Source: Pseudomonadota bacterium (GTDB lineage Bacteria; Pseudomonadota; Gammaproteobacteria; Burkholderiales; Thiobacillaceae). From it: DNA of 36,101 nucleotides. The stretch spans positions 1 to 36,101 of the forward strand of contig JAJZRE010000026.1 of assembly GCA_021802945.1 (NCBI GenBank). The letters run 5' to 3'. Positions 25,158-32,346 of the stretch are shown here, one piece after another. Position 1 is the first letter of the stretch; every line of letters starts with the position of its first letter. The notes beneath the pieces were generated by a model, which searched no databases, was not told where the DNA came from, and saw nothing but the letters and a program-made list of their open reading frames with translations. Both the position numbers and the translations under genes were made by a program.

Positions 25158-25616
25158 TTATGAGTGTTCGGGACGTTCGACCTGTTCGGGACGTTCGACC
25201 CGCTCGGGACGTTCGACCCGCTCGGGACGTTCGACCCGCTCGGGACGTTCGGCCCGCTCGGGACGTTCGGCCCGCTCGGGACGTTCGATCTGTTCTGGGC
25301 GCTCCACCCTTTCCATACCCTCCGCTTTCCCGGCCCGCTCCACTTTTTCTGGTTTTTCGGCTTTTTCAATACGCGCTTCATTGCGCTCCAGCCGCTCATG
25401 TGCGTTTTTCAACCCGCGGTTGTCCGGACTCCTGTCAAGATTTTTGTCAACGCTGGTCAATGCCTGGCTGAGCGGTTGCCCGGGTGTCGCGGTTGCTGAG
25501 CTGGCGCCGCTTGAGGTGCCCCCGGGAAGCGGAGTGGCGGTAGTCGTGCTCGCAGCCATTACAAGATTGCTGCCGCCGATAAGAAATACTGCGGCAATAG
25601 CGGTTTTAGTGAACAT
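25158..25616 (-). CDS. Exported protein with ERPERV/ERPERA hexapeptide repeats
   Basis: Protein of 152 aa, unrecognised. A signal peptide (FTKTAIAAVFLIGGSNLVMA, residues 2-21) is followed by a Ser/Thr/Gly/Pro linker, a basic-acidic segment (DKNLDRSPDNRGLKNAHERL) and a C-terminal array of hexapeptides of the ERPERV type from about residue 105 to 150, ending ERPEHS. The array is highly charged and devoid of hydrophobics apart from V/A/I every sixth position, so it is probably extended or disordered. Start at 25616 is set by AGGAGA 5-6 nt upstream; the frame runs further upstream without signal. It is immediately upstream of the outer-membrane gene. A role in metal binding or surface anchoring would be guesswork. 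Confidence 0.7.
   Translation of the reverse strand: MFTKTAIAAVFLIGGSNLVMAASTTTATPLPGGTSSGASSATATPGQPLSQALTSVDKNLDRSPDNRGLKNAHERLERNEARIEKAEKPEKVERAGKAEGMERVERPEQIERPERAERPERAERPERVERPERVERPERVERPEQVERPEHS
25166..25309 (-). repeat. Eight 18-bp tandem repeats (coding)
   Basis: Eight adjacent 18-bp units, of which seven are near-identical and the last (25292-25309) is degenerate. On the plus strand each reads roughly GCTCGGGACGTTCGACCC. Each unit encodes one hexapeptide of the exported protein. The similarity of the units at the DNA level indicates recent amplification by slippage or recombination. Confidence 0.9.
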
Positions 25617-25947
25617 GAGCGTCTCCTGTTGAGTAGTGATCCTGTCTGTCCGGGCTGGTATAAAATTTAAATAATCCAAGCCGTTGGCAGCAGACCATAT
25701 TGTCTGGATCGTGTCAAACACCGGCCGACAAACGGCATGGCATGGGGGATGTATGGCTACCTGGAAAATATTGTCAGCCTGCGCTCCGCTTGACCGCCCA
25801 ATCAGTGCCAGCGGCTCTTGATGTCATCGGGTTGGATTCGTCAGGTTGGTCGATGGGCATGACACAAGGCAAAACCGTGAACCAGGGCAGTGTTATTCCT
25901 CGCGATTCGTATGGATTGTTCCGATAGGATCACTCATGCCCCACGCC
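25617..25947. other. Spacer between repeat protein and fluoride operon
   Basis: I see no convincing gene. A 75-codon plus-strand frame (25700-25927) has no family features or conserved residues. The stretch 25659-25675 is AT-rich and probably holds the promoter of the repeat-protein gene, although no clean -35/-10 pair can be named. Confidence 0.5.
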
Positions 25948-27126
25948 TCAGGCTGGATGGCCGACACGCAACGCCCACAGCGGCAGCAAGATTGCCGCCA
26001 TCAGGGCGCAGGTTGCAGAAAAGGCGAAGGCCGCCGGCGCGCCGGCCTGCTGGTAAATCATGCCGAAAATCAGCGAAGCCGGCAGAAGCATGACCCCGGC
26101 CGTCAGGTTGAACCAGCCGTAGGCGGTGCCGAGCCGGTCTTGCGGCGCGAGGTCGGCTACCAGGGCCTTCTCGGCGCCTTCCGTGGCCGCGAGGAACAGG
26201 CCGTAGAAGGCGAACAGCGGCCACAACAGCAGGGGATGGAAACCATTCAGGCCCAGCCCCAGATAAAACAGGCCGTACACCCCCCACCCGGCCAGGATCA
26301 GCCGGGTGCGGCCCAGCCGGTCTGACAGGGCCGACAGCGGCGTGGAGAACATCATCGCCACGGCCGAGGTCAGCGCCCACAGCAGCGGCACCTGATAATC
26401 GGGCAGCCCCAGTTCCTTGGCCCGCAGCAGCAGGAACATGTTGGACGAGTTGCCCAGGGTGAACAGGGCCAGCACCGCGAGATAGCGCCTGAAGGCGGGT
26501 GGAAAGCCGGCCGGTTTCCAGGAGAACGGCTTGCGCGCGACGTGCGTTGCGGCAGGCGGCTCCTTGATGCCGAGCGCCAGCGCGACGGTTATGACGCCCG
26601 GCACGATGGCCCAGAGGAACACCTCGCGCAGCGCCATGCCCCGCGCCAGCAGCCAGGCCGCCAGCAGCGGGCCGATCACCGCCCCGGCGTTGTCCATCGC
26701 GCGGTGCACGCCAAATGCCAGACCGCGACGGTCGTCGCCGACCGACCCGGCCAGCAAGGCATCGCGGGGCGAGGTGCGCAGGCCTTTTCCGACCCGGTCG
26801 GCAAGACGCAGCGCCAGCACCATCGGCCAGCTTGCCGCCAGATAAAACAGCGGACGCGAGAACGCGGCAAGTCCGTAGCCCCCTGCCACCCAGCCCTTGG
26901 CATGGCCTCGCCGGTCCATAAGCACGCCGGAGAAGAGCTTCAGCAGGCTGGCCGTCGCCTCGGCGACGCCCTCGATCAGGCCGAGCGCCTTGGGGCCGGC
27001 CATCAGCACCGAGGTCAGGAACAGCGGCACCAGCGGATAGACCAGTTCGCTGGTGCTGTCGTTGAACAGGCTGACGAGACCCAGCAGCCAGACGGTGCGG
27101 GGCAGGGAGAAGAGCGTCCTAAGCAC
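25948..27126 (-). CDS. MFS transporter, last gene of the fluoride-riboswitch unit
   Basis: Twelve-helix major-facilitator protein of 392 aa. TVWLLGLVSLFNDSTSELVYPL and the cytoplasmic-loop motif RLADRVGKGLRTSPRDALL are the features of a subgroup of bacterial MFS proteins annotated as multidrug or unknown-substrate carriers; the DRVGKGLRTSPRD loop is strongly conserved there. LSDRLGRTRLIL is the second symmetric loop. The start overlaps the end of the preceding chimeric ORF by 8 bp, and all genes back to crcB run the same way with tiny gaps, so it is expected to be transcribed from the fluoride riboswitch. Fluoride or an associated anion as substrate is inference only. Confidence 0.87.
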   Translation of the reverse strand: MLRTLFSLPRTVWLLGLVSLFNDSTSELVYPLVPLFLTSVLMAGPKALGLIEGVAEATASLLKLFSGVLMDRRGHAKGWVAGGYGLAAFSRPLFYLAASWPMVLALRLADRVGKGLRTSPRDALLAGSVGDDRRGLAFGVHRAMDNAGAVIGPLLAAWLLARGMALREVFLWAIVPGVITVALALGIKEPPAATHVARKPFSWKPAGFPPAFRRYLAVLALFTLGNSSNMFLLLRAKELGLPDYQVPLLWALTSAVAMMFSTPLSALSDRLGRTRLILAGWGVYGLFYLGLGLNGFHPLLLWPLFAFYGLFLAATEGAEKALVADLAPQDRLGTAYGWFNLTAGVMLLPASLIFGMIYQQAGAPAAFAFSATCALMAAILLPLWALRVGHPA

Positions 27127-27397
27127 GCGGCCGCACCACCGTCACCGCGCAGGGTGCGCAGGCAATCACCTGGCGCGCCACCGAGCCGGTCAGCCAGCGC
27201 TCGAACAGGCCGTGGCCGCGATGGCCGACCACGATGTGGTCGATGCCGTGGTCTTCGGCATAGAGCACGATGGCCCCCGCGCCGGGCAGGAACTTGATCC
27301 AGGACGCGTCGCCCGCCAGCAGCGCGCCGCCGATGACGAGCTGGGCCACCAGGGCCAGCCCCAGCCACAGTGCCGCTTGCGCCCAGATTGCGGTCAT
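27119..27397 (-). CDS. Chimeric ORF: antiporter N-terminus joined to universal-stress-protein C-terminus
   Basis: 92 aa. Residues 1-18 (MTAIWAQAALWLGLALVA) and 19-45 (QLVIGGALLAGDASWIKFL, PGAGAIVL) look like two non-contiguous pieces of the N-terminal helices of a CPA2-type cation/proton antiporter. Residues 46-92 are the end of a UspA domain: YAEDHGIDHIVVGHRGHG, with the nucleotide-loop pattern G58-x2-G61-x9-G71-S72 and CAPCAVTVVRP at the end. Neither part is complete: the antiporter core and the N-terminal half of Usp are gone. The simplest reading is an in-frame deletion scar fusing two adjacent genes. It may be translated, since spacing to both neighbours is tight (9 bp after DUF190, 8-bp overlap with MFS). 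Function is doubtful. Confidence 0.6.
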   Translation of the reverse strand: MTAIWAQAALWLGLALVAQLVIGGALLAGDASWIKFLPGAGAIVLYAEDHGIDHIVVGHRGHGLFERWLTGSVARQVIACAPCAVTVVRPRA

Positions 27398-27406
27398 GGC
27401 GCGCGC

Positions 27407-27751
27407 CTAGTTGGTTTCCTGTGGATCGCCGGATTCCGGGTTCACGACGCCGAACCGGGCCGGGATGTGGGCGTAGAAGGCCCGCAGTTTTTCCCGGTGC
27501 AGCAGGGTCAGCAACTTTGCCGACTCCGCTTCGGTGACGACGAACTCCACCTCCACCGCGAGATTGCCGGCCAGTTCGAAGAAATGGTCTTCCATCAGGT
27601 GATGGTGATGGCCGAAACCGGCCATGGCGCGAAACGCCGTGCCGCCCCGGATGCCGAGACCGTTGGCCGCATCGAGCAGCCATTCCCAGGCCAGCTTGCC
27701 GTGGCAGCGCTGGTTCTCGTGCAGGTAAAACCTCAGAAAACAGCCTTCCAT
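27407..27751 (-). CDS. DUF190 protein of the fluoride unit
   Basis: Cytoplasmic protein of 114 aa. GCFLRFYLHENQRCHGKLAWEWLL, GIRGGTAFRAMAGFG and HFFELAGNLAVEVEFVV are the signature of DUF190, a small PII-like ferredoxin-fold family that very often accompanies the fluoride channel gene crcB. Its biochemical role is not settled; a regulatory or nucleotide-binding role by analogy with PII is inference. The start is at the Met preceded by GGAG; five extra in-frame residues upstream are unlikely. It follows the HIT gene by 11 bp. Confidence 0.87.
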   Translation of the reverse strand: MEGCFLRFYLHENQRCHGKLAWEWLLDAANGLGIRGGTAFRAMAGFGHHHHLMEDHFFELAGNLAVEVEFVVTEAESAKLLTLLHREKLRAFYAHIPARFGVVNPESGDPQETN

Positions 27752-27762
27752 ATCGACTCCTT

Positions 27763-28131
27763 TCAATAGCTCTGTTTGGATGGGATCACGCCCCGCACGC
27801 CCCCGCGCGGGTTCGCCACGTCGCCCCGGTAGCGGGGAATGAGATGCAGATGGACATGAAAGAGGGTTTGTCCCGCCATGTCGCCGATATTGATGCCCAG
27901 GTTATAGCCGCCAGGATGGAACTCGGTGTCGAGCCATGCCTTGGCGGCGTCGGCGAGTTCGAACATCGCCTGCCGTTCCTGCGCCGAGGTATCGAACCAG
28001 TCGGCCACGTGGCGACGGGGCAGGACGAGCAGATGGCCGGGGTTGACCGGAGATTGGTCGCGGATCACACAGGCCAGATCGTTCTCCAGCAACAGCCCGG
28101 TTGGCTGGCAGAACGGGCAGTCCGTGCTCAT
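27763..28131 (-). CDS. HIT-family nucleotide hydrolase
   Basis: Histidine-triad protein of 122 aa, acting on nucleoside phosphoramidates or dinucleoside polyphosphates in the family. A CPFC pair near the N-terminus fits the HIT branch with a structural zinc. [19 protein letters not shown] is the family substrate loop and HVHLHLIPR the catalytic triad HxHxHx, complete. The ATG overlaps the crcB stop (ATGA). A longer frame upstream runs through crcB in another phase and is not used. HIT genes beside crcB are unusual enough to note but not unprecedented. Confidence 0.9.
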   Translation of the reverse strand: MSTDCPFCQPTGLLLENDLACVIRDQSPVNPGHLLVLPRRHVADWFDTSAQERQAMFELADAAKAWLDTEFHPGGYNLGINIGDMAGQTLFHVHLHLIPRYRGDVANPRGGVRGVIPSKQSY

Positions 28132-28514
28132 GCCGCGCCCCTGACCCAGGCCACGGTGGCGATACCGGCAAAGGTCATCAATACCGAACCGATCACGTGC
28201 GTCGCCACCGAGGCCAATGCCCAGGAGGGGCGTCCCTGTTGCAGCAGGGTGGCGATTTCGGCAGAGAAGGTGGAAAAGGTGGTCAGCCCGCCGCAGAAGC
28301 CGGTCACGACGAGGAGCCGCCATTCAGGCGCGAGACCCGGCAAGGCGGAGAAGAACGCGAGGCCCAGGCCGATGACGTAGCCGCCGATCAGGTTGGCGGC
28401 AAGGGTGCCGGGAGGAACGGTGGGGAAGAGTGCGTTGAGCTTGAGGCCCAACTGCCAGCGCAGCAAGGCGCCTAACGCGGCGCCGAGGGCAATGGCGGAA
28501 ATGGATTTCCACAT
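28128..28514 (-). CDS. crcB: Fluoride ion channel CrcB/Fluc
   Basis: Four-helix inner-membrane fluoride channel, active as an antiparallel dimer, that lets cytoplasmic F- leak out. 128 aa, the usual size. Signatures: the opening [31 protein letters not shown] with the pore Asn, and [15 protein letters not shown] containing the central sodium-site TTFSTF. Start at ATG 28514 with AAGGA 7 nt upstream. It is the first gene after a fluoride riboswitch (28588-28641) and heads the unit crcB-HIT-DUF190-chimera-MFS. Confidence 0.96.
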   Translation of the reverse strand: MWKSISAIALGAALGALLRWQLGLKLNALFPTVPPGTLAANLIGGYVIGLGLAFFSALPGLAPEWRLLVVTGFCGGLTTFSTFSAEIATLLQQGRPSWALASVATHVIGSVLMTFAGIATVAWVRGAA

Positions 28515-28517
28515 GCG

Positions 28518-28553
28518 TCTGTCCTTGCAAAGCGATCACACATCACGGACAGA
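28518..28553 (-). promoter_or_regulatory. Hairpin masking the crcB ribosome site
   Basis: TCTGTCC (28547-28553 read on the minus strand) is exactly complementary to GGACAGA (28518-28524), which contains the GGA of the crcB ribosome site. The 7-bp stem, with a 22-nt loop, would hide the site when formed. This suggests control at translation, in addition to or instead of transcription. Confidence 0.5.
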
Positions 28554-28560
28554 GCAGACA

Positions 28561-28594
28561 TGCCTGCACCGCCCGTGCCGGGTTCGTGCAGGCA
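28561..28594 (-). promoter_or_regulatory. Riboswitch expression-platform hairpin
   Basis: TGCCTGCAC / GTGCAGGCA form a 9-bp stem (28561-28569 with 28586-28594). Its 5' arm, in the transcript, includes the last bases of the aptamer, so aptamer and hairpin are alternatives. No U-run follows, so a classical intrinsic terminator is not evident. Confidence 0.6.
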
Positions 28595-28641
28595 TCATCA
28601 GCCGGGGCGTCCCGGCGGTTATTAGGAGGAATGCCATCTCC
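28588..28641 (-). ncRNA. Fluoride riboswitch (crcB motif)
   Basis: On the minus strand the leader of crcB reads GGAGATGGCATTCCTCC, then TAATAACCGCC and, at the 3' end, GGCTGATGATGCCTGC. These are the three conserved blocks of the crcB-motif aptamer (GGxGATGG-xxTTCxCC, TAA-xACxGCC, GGCTGATGxxxCCTGC) in the right order and spacing. Fluoride binding would stabilise this fold and allow expression of the genes downstream. Confidence 0.92.
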
Positions 28642-28841
28642 TGTGCGGGGCATTGTCCCATGCATCTGGGTGAATGGGAAAGTCTCCGTCCTCCGACTGC
28701 GGTTCCCGACCCGAATGCGGGCTTGCGATCTCCAGCACTTGAGCGTTCGCCAGGCATGGAAACCGGATTGGTTAAATGTCCGTTTTCAAATGCCAGGCTT
28801 TTCGGGCATGACGATAATCAGGCCCGGGGCCGTCCGGTCGT
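28642..28841. other. Spacer upstream of the fluoride riboswitch
   Basis: Gene-free, presumably holding the promoter of the fluoride unit and the 3' end of the ggt transcript. I found no confident promoter boxes or terminator. Confidence 0.4.
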
Positions 28842-30623
28842 TCAACGCCCGATTCGAATCACCGTCCCCTCGCGCCGCTTGTCGGCGGCGCCGCGATGCG
28901 CGCCGGTCGCGGGATCGATGGCGACGGCCTGCACCGAGCCGATCGCGTCCTGGCAGCCGTCCGTTCCCGTCCCGCCCAGCCCGGCATGCCCCAGTTTGCG
29001 CAGCGCGTCCTGCGTGGCGATGCTGACACGCGGTTGCATGAAGGTTTGGCCGCCTTCGCAGCTCACCTTGCCTGTTGCGTTCGTGACCGACAGGCGCGGC
29101 GCATCGATGGCCTGCTGCAGCGTCATGCCGTGGTCGATGAGGTTGAGCGTGACGTTGAGCACCGAGTTGATGATGGTGGCGCCGCCCGGCGAGCCGTAGG
29201 CGGCGACGGGCTGGCCGTCTTTCAGCAGCAGCACGGGGGCCATGCTGGAACGCGGGCGCTTGCCGGGCGCGACGTCGTTGGCGCCGGGGTTGCCCGCAGC
29301 TGCGTCGGCGCCGGGCAGGAAGTTGAAATCGGTCAGCTCGTTGTTGAGCAGGAAGCCGTAGCCGGGCACGGTGATGCCCGAGCCCCAGGTGTATTCGATG
29401 GTGGTGGTATAGCTCACCATGTTGCCCCAGCGGTCGACGATGGCGAAGTGCGTGGTGTGGAGGCTTTCTTCGCGGGCGCGCGACGGCTTCGGCCGCACGG
29501 CGGCGGCATCCCAGGGTGTAAGGTCGCCTGCCTGCGGCGTGTCCATGCGGCGATCCGTTTTGATCAGCGCCGAACGCGCCGCCAGATATTCGGGATTCAG
29601 CAGGGCGCGTTGCGGAACCGGCGCGGCATCGTCATCGCCGACCCACACCGCGCGGTCGGCGAAGGCCAGGCGCATCGCCTCGATCATCACGTGCAGGGTC
29701 CTGGGGCTGCCGAAGCCGTAGCCCTGCGCCACGTCGCCGAGCGGAAAGCGCTCGAGCAGCTTCAGGATTTCCAGCAGGGTGAGGCCGCCGGAAGAGGGCG
29801 GCGGCATGGCGGCGAGGGTCCAGCCGCGGTAATGGCCGATCAGGGGCGGACGGATCGCCACCCGATACCGCGCCAGGTCGGCCAGCGTCATGCGGCCCCG
29901 GCCGGCTTCGCCGAGTTCGCTGCGCGCGCGCCGCTGGGCCTTGACGATGGCCCGCGCGATCGGGCCGCGATAGAAGGCATCCGGTCCTTTGGCCGCGATC
30001 AGCTTCAGGGTTTTGGCCAGGTCGGGCTGCACCAGCCAGTCGCCCTCGGCCAGCGGCACGCCGCCGGGGCGGAAGATCGCGGCGGTTTCGGGCTGCAACT
30101 GCGTGCGGCCGTCGTCGTTCGCGATGTCGGCCGCGAGGAAGCGGTTGACGCGAAAGCCGTGCTCGGCGAGTTCGATCGCGGGGGCCAGCGTGGCCGCCAG
30201 TTTCATCGTGCCCCAGCGGGCGAGCGCGGTGTCAATCCCGCGCAGGGTGCCCGGCACGCCGACCGCGAGGCCGCTGGTCGAGGCTTGCCGGAATGCCATC
30301 GGCAGGCCGTCGGGCGCGAACATGCCGGCGCTCGCCGCGGCCGGGGCGCGCTCGCGCGAATCGACGAAGAAGGTCTCGCCGCTCCCGGCCAGACGGACCA
30401 GCATGAAGCCGCCGCCGCCGATGCCGGACGACTGCGGCTCGACCACGTTGAGCGCGAACTGCACAGCGGCGGCGGCATCGATGGCGTTGCCGCCCGCAGC
30501 CAGGATGCGCGCGCCGGCGGCCGCGGCGGCGGGCTGCGAGGCCGCCACCACGCCGTCGGGCGAGCCGGCCCACGCCGGAAATGACAACAGACAGAGGACG
30601 AGCCAGCGCGCAATGCGGTTCAT
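28842..30623 (-). CDS. ggt: Gamma-glutamyltransferase
   Basis: Exported N-terminal-nucleophile hydrolase (593 aa) that cleaves gamma-glutamyl bonds of glutathione in the periplasm. A signal peptide (NRIARWLVLCLLSFPAWAG) is followed by the large-subunit core: GGNAIDAAAAVQFALNVVEPQSSGIGGGGFML, with VDSRERAP, and PPPSSGGLTLLEIL. Autoprocessing should occur before the Thr of HTTHFAIVD (LHT|THFAIV). Small-subunit motifs include YTWGSGITVPGYGFLLNNELTDF and KRPRSSMAPVLLL, and YGSPGGATIINSVL forms the oxyanion region. All active-site elements are present. Transcribed alone between nnrS and the fluoride unit; a 10-bp hairpin separates it from nnrS. Confidence 0.95.
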   Translation of the reverse strand: MNRIARWLVLCLLSFPAWAGSPDGVVAASQPAAAAAGARILAAGGNAIDAAAAVQFALNVVEPQSSGIGGGGFMLVRLAGSGETFFVDSRERAPAAASAGMFAPDGLPMAFRQASTSGLAVGVPGTLRGIDTALARWGTMKLAATLAPAIELAEHGFRVNRFLAADIANDDGRTQLQPETAAIFRPGGVPLAEGDWLVQPDLAKTLKLIAAKGPDAFYRGPIARAIVKAQRRARSELGEAGRGRMTLADLARYRVAIRPPLIGHYRGWTLAAMPPPSSGGLTLLEILKLLERFPLGDVAQGYGFGSPRTLHVMIEAMRLAFADRAVWVGDDDAAPVPQRALLNPEYLAARSALIKTDRRMDTPQAGDLTPWDAAAVRPKPSRAREESLHTTHFAIVDRWGNMVSYTTTIEYTWGSGITVPGYGFLLNNELTDFNFLPGADAAAGNPGANDVAPGKRPRSSMAPVLLLKDGQPVAAYGSPGGATIINSVLNVTLNLIDHGMTLQQAIDAPRLSVTNATGKVSCEGGQTFMQPRVSIATQDALRKLGHAGLGGTGTDGCQDAIGSVQAVAIDPATGAHRGAADKRREGTVIRIGR

Positions 30624-30676
30624 GGGAAGCAGCCGGGATCGGCAGGAACGGGGGCAGGGGGAGCCTGCACCGGTTC

Positions 30677-30702
30677 GGCCGCGCGCGTCAATGCGCGCGG
30701 CC
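30677..30702 (-). terminator. GC-rich hairpin after nnrS
   Basis: A perfect 10-bp stem (GGCCGCGCGC with GCGCGCGGCC, loop of 6 nt) lies 5 bp after the nnrS stop and before the ggt start. No T-run follows, so it is a terminator or mRNA-stabilising structure by position only. Confidence 0.5.
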
Positions 30703-30707
30703 GGGGA

Positions 30708-31901
30708 TCAGCCGGGTTTGCCGTCGACGCGCGGGCGCAGCAGCATCGGGGCATACACCCACGCGAACAGGCCGAATGCGGCGATCCAGACCAGCCCGGC
30801 CCCATCCAGGATCAGCGCATAGGCGGCCGGGAATGCCAGCGGCAGCGCGACACGGGTCAGCGCGGCCAGATTGACCGCCACGAAGGCCAGCGTCATGACG
30901 GGCGGCGGTTCCAGCTGGCGTCCGGTGTGGCCGAGCGACACCCGCGCCATCATGCCCAGCGTCAATACGCCGATGGCGCCGACGGTAAAGGCATGCAGCG
31001 CGGGGCCGGTGGCGGCGCCCCATCCGGCCGCAGACAGCGCGAGCAGCGCGAAGCCGAGCACGATCCAGGCATAGCCCAGGTGCAGGATCCACAGCAGCGG
31101 CACCGACCAGACCTTCGGCGTATACCAGCCCGCAAGGCGAAGCGCATGCGCCGCTGCAGCAACGGCGGCGAGCACGGCGGTCACGTTCGAATCCGGCGCG
31201 GCCAGGGCGGCAATGAGCGCAAGCACGGTGACGACCGGCACCAGCCGTTCGATCGGTTTCCAGCGCCGCGCGCGGGTGTGCAGCTTGTTGTCGGTGAAAC
31301 TGGGAATCACCCGCCCGCCCATCACCGTGATCATCGTCACCACCACATAGGCCGCCAGATGCAGGCCCAGTGTGGCGGTACGGGATAGTCCGAGCGCTTC
31401 GGCGTGTACCAGCGCGTTGGCTGCAGCCAGCCCCAGCAGCATGAACGGGAAGGGGGCGTTGTGCAGTTGCCGCGCCTTGAGGATGGGCAGCGCAAGCGTC
31501 AGTGCGAGTAGCGGCAGGAACGACAGGTCGATCGCTGCGACGACGCCGGGGGGAAGGCCCGGAACCAGGAAGCCCAGGCGGCCCGCCAGCCACACGAGAA
31601 ACAGCGCGGCCAGCGGCCGGCCAGACAGCGTTCGAATGCCGGTCCAGTTCTGCGCGGCGGTCAGCAGAAAACCCGCGATCACCGCGATGGCAAAGCCGAA
31701 CAGCATTTCGTGGCCATGCCACAGGGTGGGGGGCATTTCGCGAGGGGTGATGATGCCGCCCAGAACCAGCAGCCACAGCGCCATCAATATTACGGCGTAG
31801 ATGCCTGCGGAGAGAAAGAACGGCCGGAAGCCCAGCGCGAACGGCGCCCATCCGATGCGCGGCGGGCGCTGCTTCAGATCGCCGATACCGATCACGGCCA
31901 C
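30708..31901 (-). CDS. nnrS: NnrS family membrane haem protein (nitric-oxide/nitrosative stress associated)
   Basis: Twelve-helix inner-membrane protein of about 397 aa. FALGFRPFFLSAGIYAVIL, MPPTLWHGHEMLFGFAIAVIAGFLLTAAQNWTG, GGRVIPSFTDN and LTLGMMARVSLGHTGR are the NnrS signatures; the histidines in WHGHE and GHTGR are likely metal or haem ligands. In denitrifiers NnrS protects against NO-linked stress without reducing NO. Start: GTG 31901 with GGAGG 10 nt upstream (a second GTG is two codons on); an upstream ATG would overlap the neighbouring gene's end. It is immediately downstream of the DsrC-family gene in the nar block. Confidence 0.9.
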   Translation of the reverse strand: MAVIGIGDLKQRPPRIGWAPFALGFRPFFLSAGIYAVILMALWLLVLGGIITPREMPPTLWHGHEMLFGFAIAVIAGFLLTAAQNWTGIRTLSGRPLAALFLVWLAGRLGFLVPGLPPGVVAAIDLSFLPLLALTLALPILKARQLHNAPFPFMLLGLAAANALVHAEALGLSRTATLGLHLAAYVVVTMITVMGGRVIPSFTDNKLHTRARRWKPIERLVPVVTVLALIAALAAPDSNVTAVLAAVAAAAHALRLAGWYTPKVWSVPLLWILHLGYAWIVLGFALLALSAAGWGAATGPALHAFTVGAIGVLTLGMMARVSLGHTGRQLEPPPVMTLAFVAVNLAALTRVALPLAFPAAYALILDGAGLVWIAAFGLFAWVYAPMLLRPRVDGKPG

Positions 31902-31923
31902 GTTCGCTTCGCCTCCTGGCGGG

Positions 31924-32244
31924 TCAGCCCGTGCTCCAGGCACGCGGGCGCTTCATGCCGGCGATCTTGCAGGCCTGCTTCACATAGCCGTACGGAAACA
32001 GCTCGAACAGCTTCTTCTGGGCTTCGCGTCCGAAACGCTCACCCAGGTGCTTGATGACGTAGCGGGCGTCTGCCGCGATCTGGTGCTCGTCGTAATACGC
32101 GCGCATGAAGCGGATCGCATCCCAGTGGTCATCGGTGAGCTGGATGTTCTCGCCCTCGGCCAGGACTTTGGCCACGTCCTCGTTCCAGTCCCCGGGTTCG
32201 ATCAGATAGCCTTCCGCGTCGCGTTCGGGCAGGTCGGTCGCCAT
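31924..32244 (-). CDS. DsrC/TusE-family protein lacking the terminal redox cysteine
   Basis: Small sulfur-carrier-fold protein, 106 aa. GYLIEPGDWNEDVAKVLA, LTDDHWDAIRFMRAYYDEH, and the C-terminal arm LFPYGYVKQACKIAGMKRPR are family hallmarks. In true DsrC the arm carries Cys(B)-x10-Cys(A). Here Cys92 matches Cys(B), but the Cys(A) position (residue 103) is Trp and the tail ends STG. TusE keeps only Cys(A), so this protein is neither DsrC nor TusE in the strict sense. A regulatory or accessory sulfur role, as proposed for cysteine-poor family members, is inference. AGGAG lies 9 nt upstream of the ATG. The gene is placed between nnrS and the SQR-like gene. Confidence 0.85.
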   Translation of the reverse strand: MATDLPERDAEGYLIEPGDWNEDVAKVLAEGENIQLTDDHWDAIRFMRAYYDEHQIAADARYVIKHLGERFGREAQKKLFELFPYGYVKQACKIAGMKRPRAWSTG

Positions 32245-32276
32245 AGCTTGGTTCTCCTTTCCGTGCGTTTCTTAAT

Positions 32277-32295
32277 GATTCATGTGGTATGAATC
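32277..32295. promoter_or_regulatory. Palindromic operator-like site upstream of the DsrC-family gene
   Basis: A perfect 7-bp dyad, GATTCAT-N5-ATGAATC, lies 33-51 bp before the ATG in the 102-bp spacer. It has the size of a dimeric repressor or activator site. It does not match FNR (TTGAT-N4-ATCAA) or a standard NarL pair. Confidence 0.45.
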
Positions 32296-32346
32296 TTTGC
32301 ATGTTATGCCACTGCGATCAAGTGCATGATGCGCGTCTGTCCAGGA

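Noticed and set aside
25166-25309. Regular 18-bp tandem units considered as a CRISPR array
   Set aside because: The units have no spacers between them and are read in frame as a protein repeat.
25700-25927. 75-codon ORF upstream of the fluoride operon
   Set aside because: No ribosome site, no recognisable sequence pattern, and probably random in a spacer.
31924-32244. TusE or canonical DsrC
   Set aside because: Cys(A), the residue both need, is Trp; only Cys(B) is kept.
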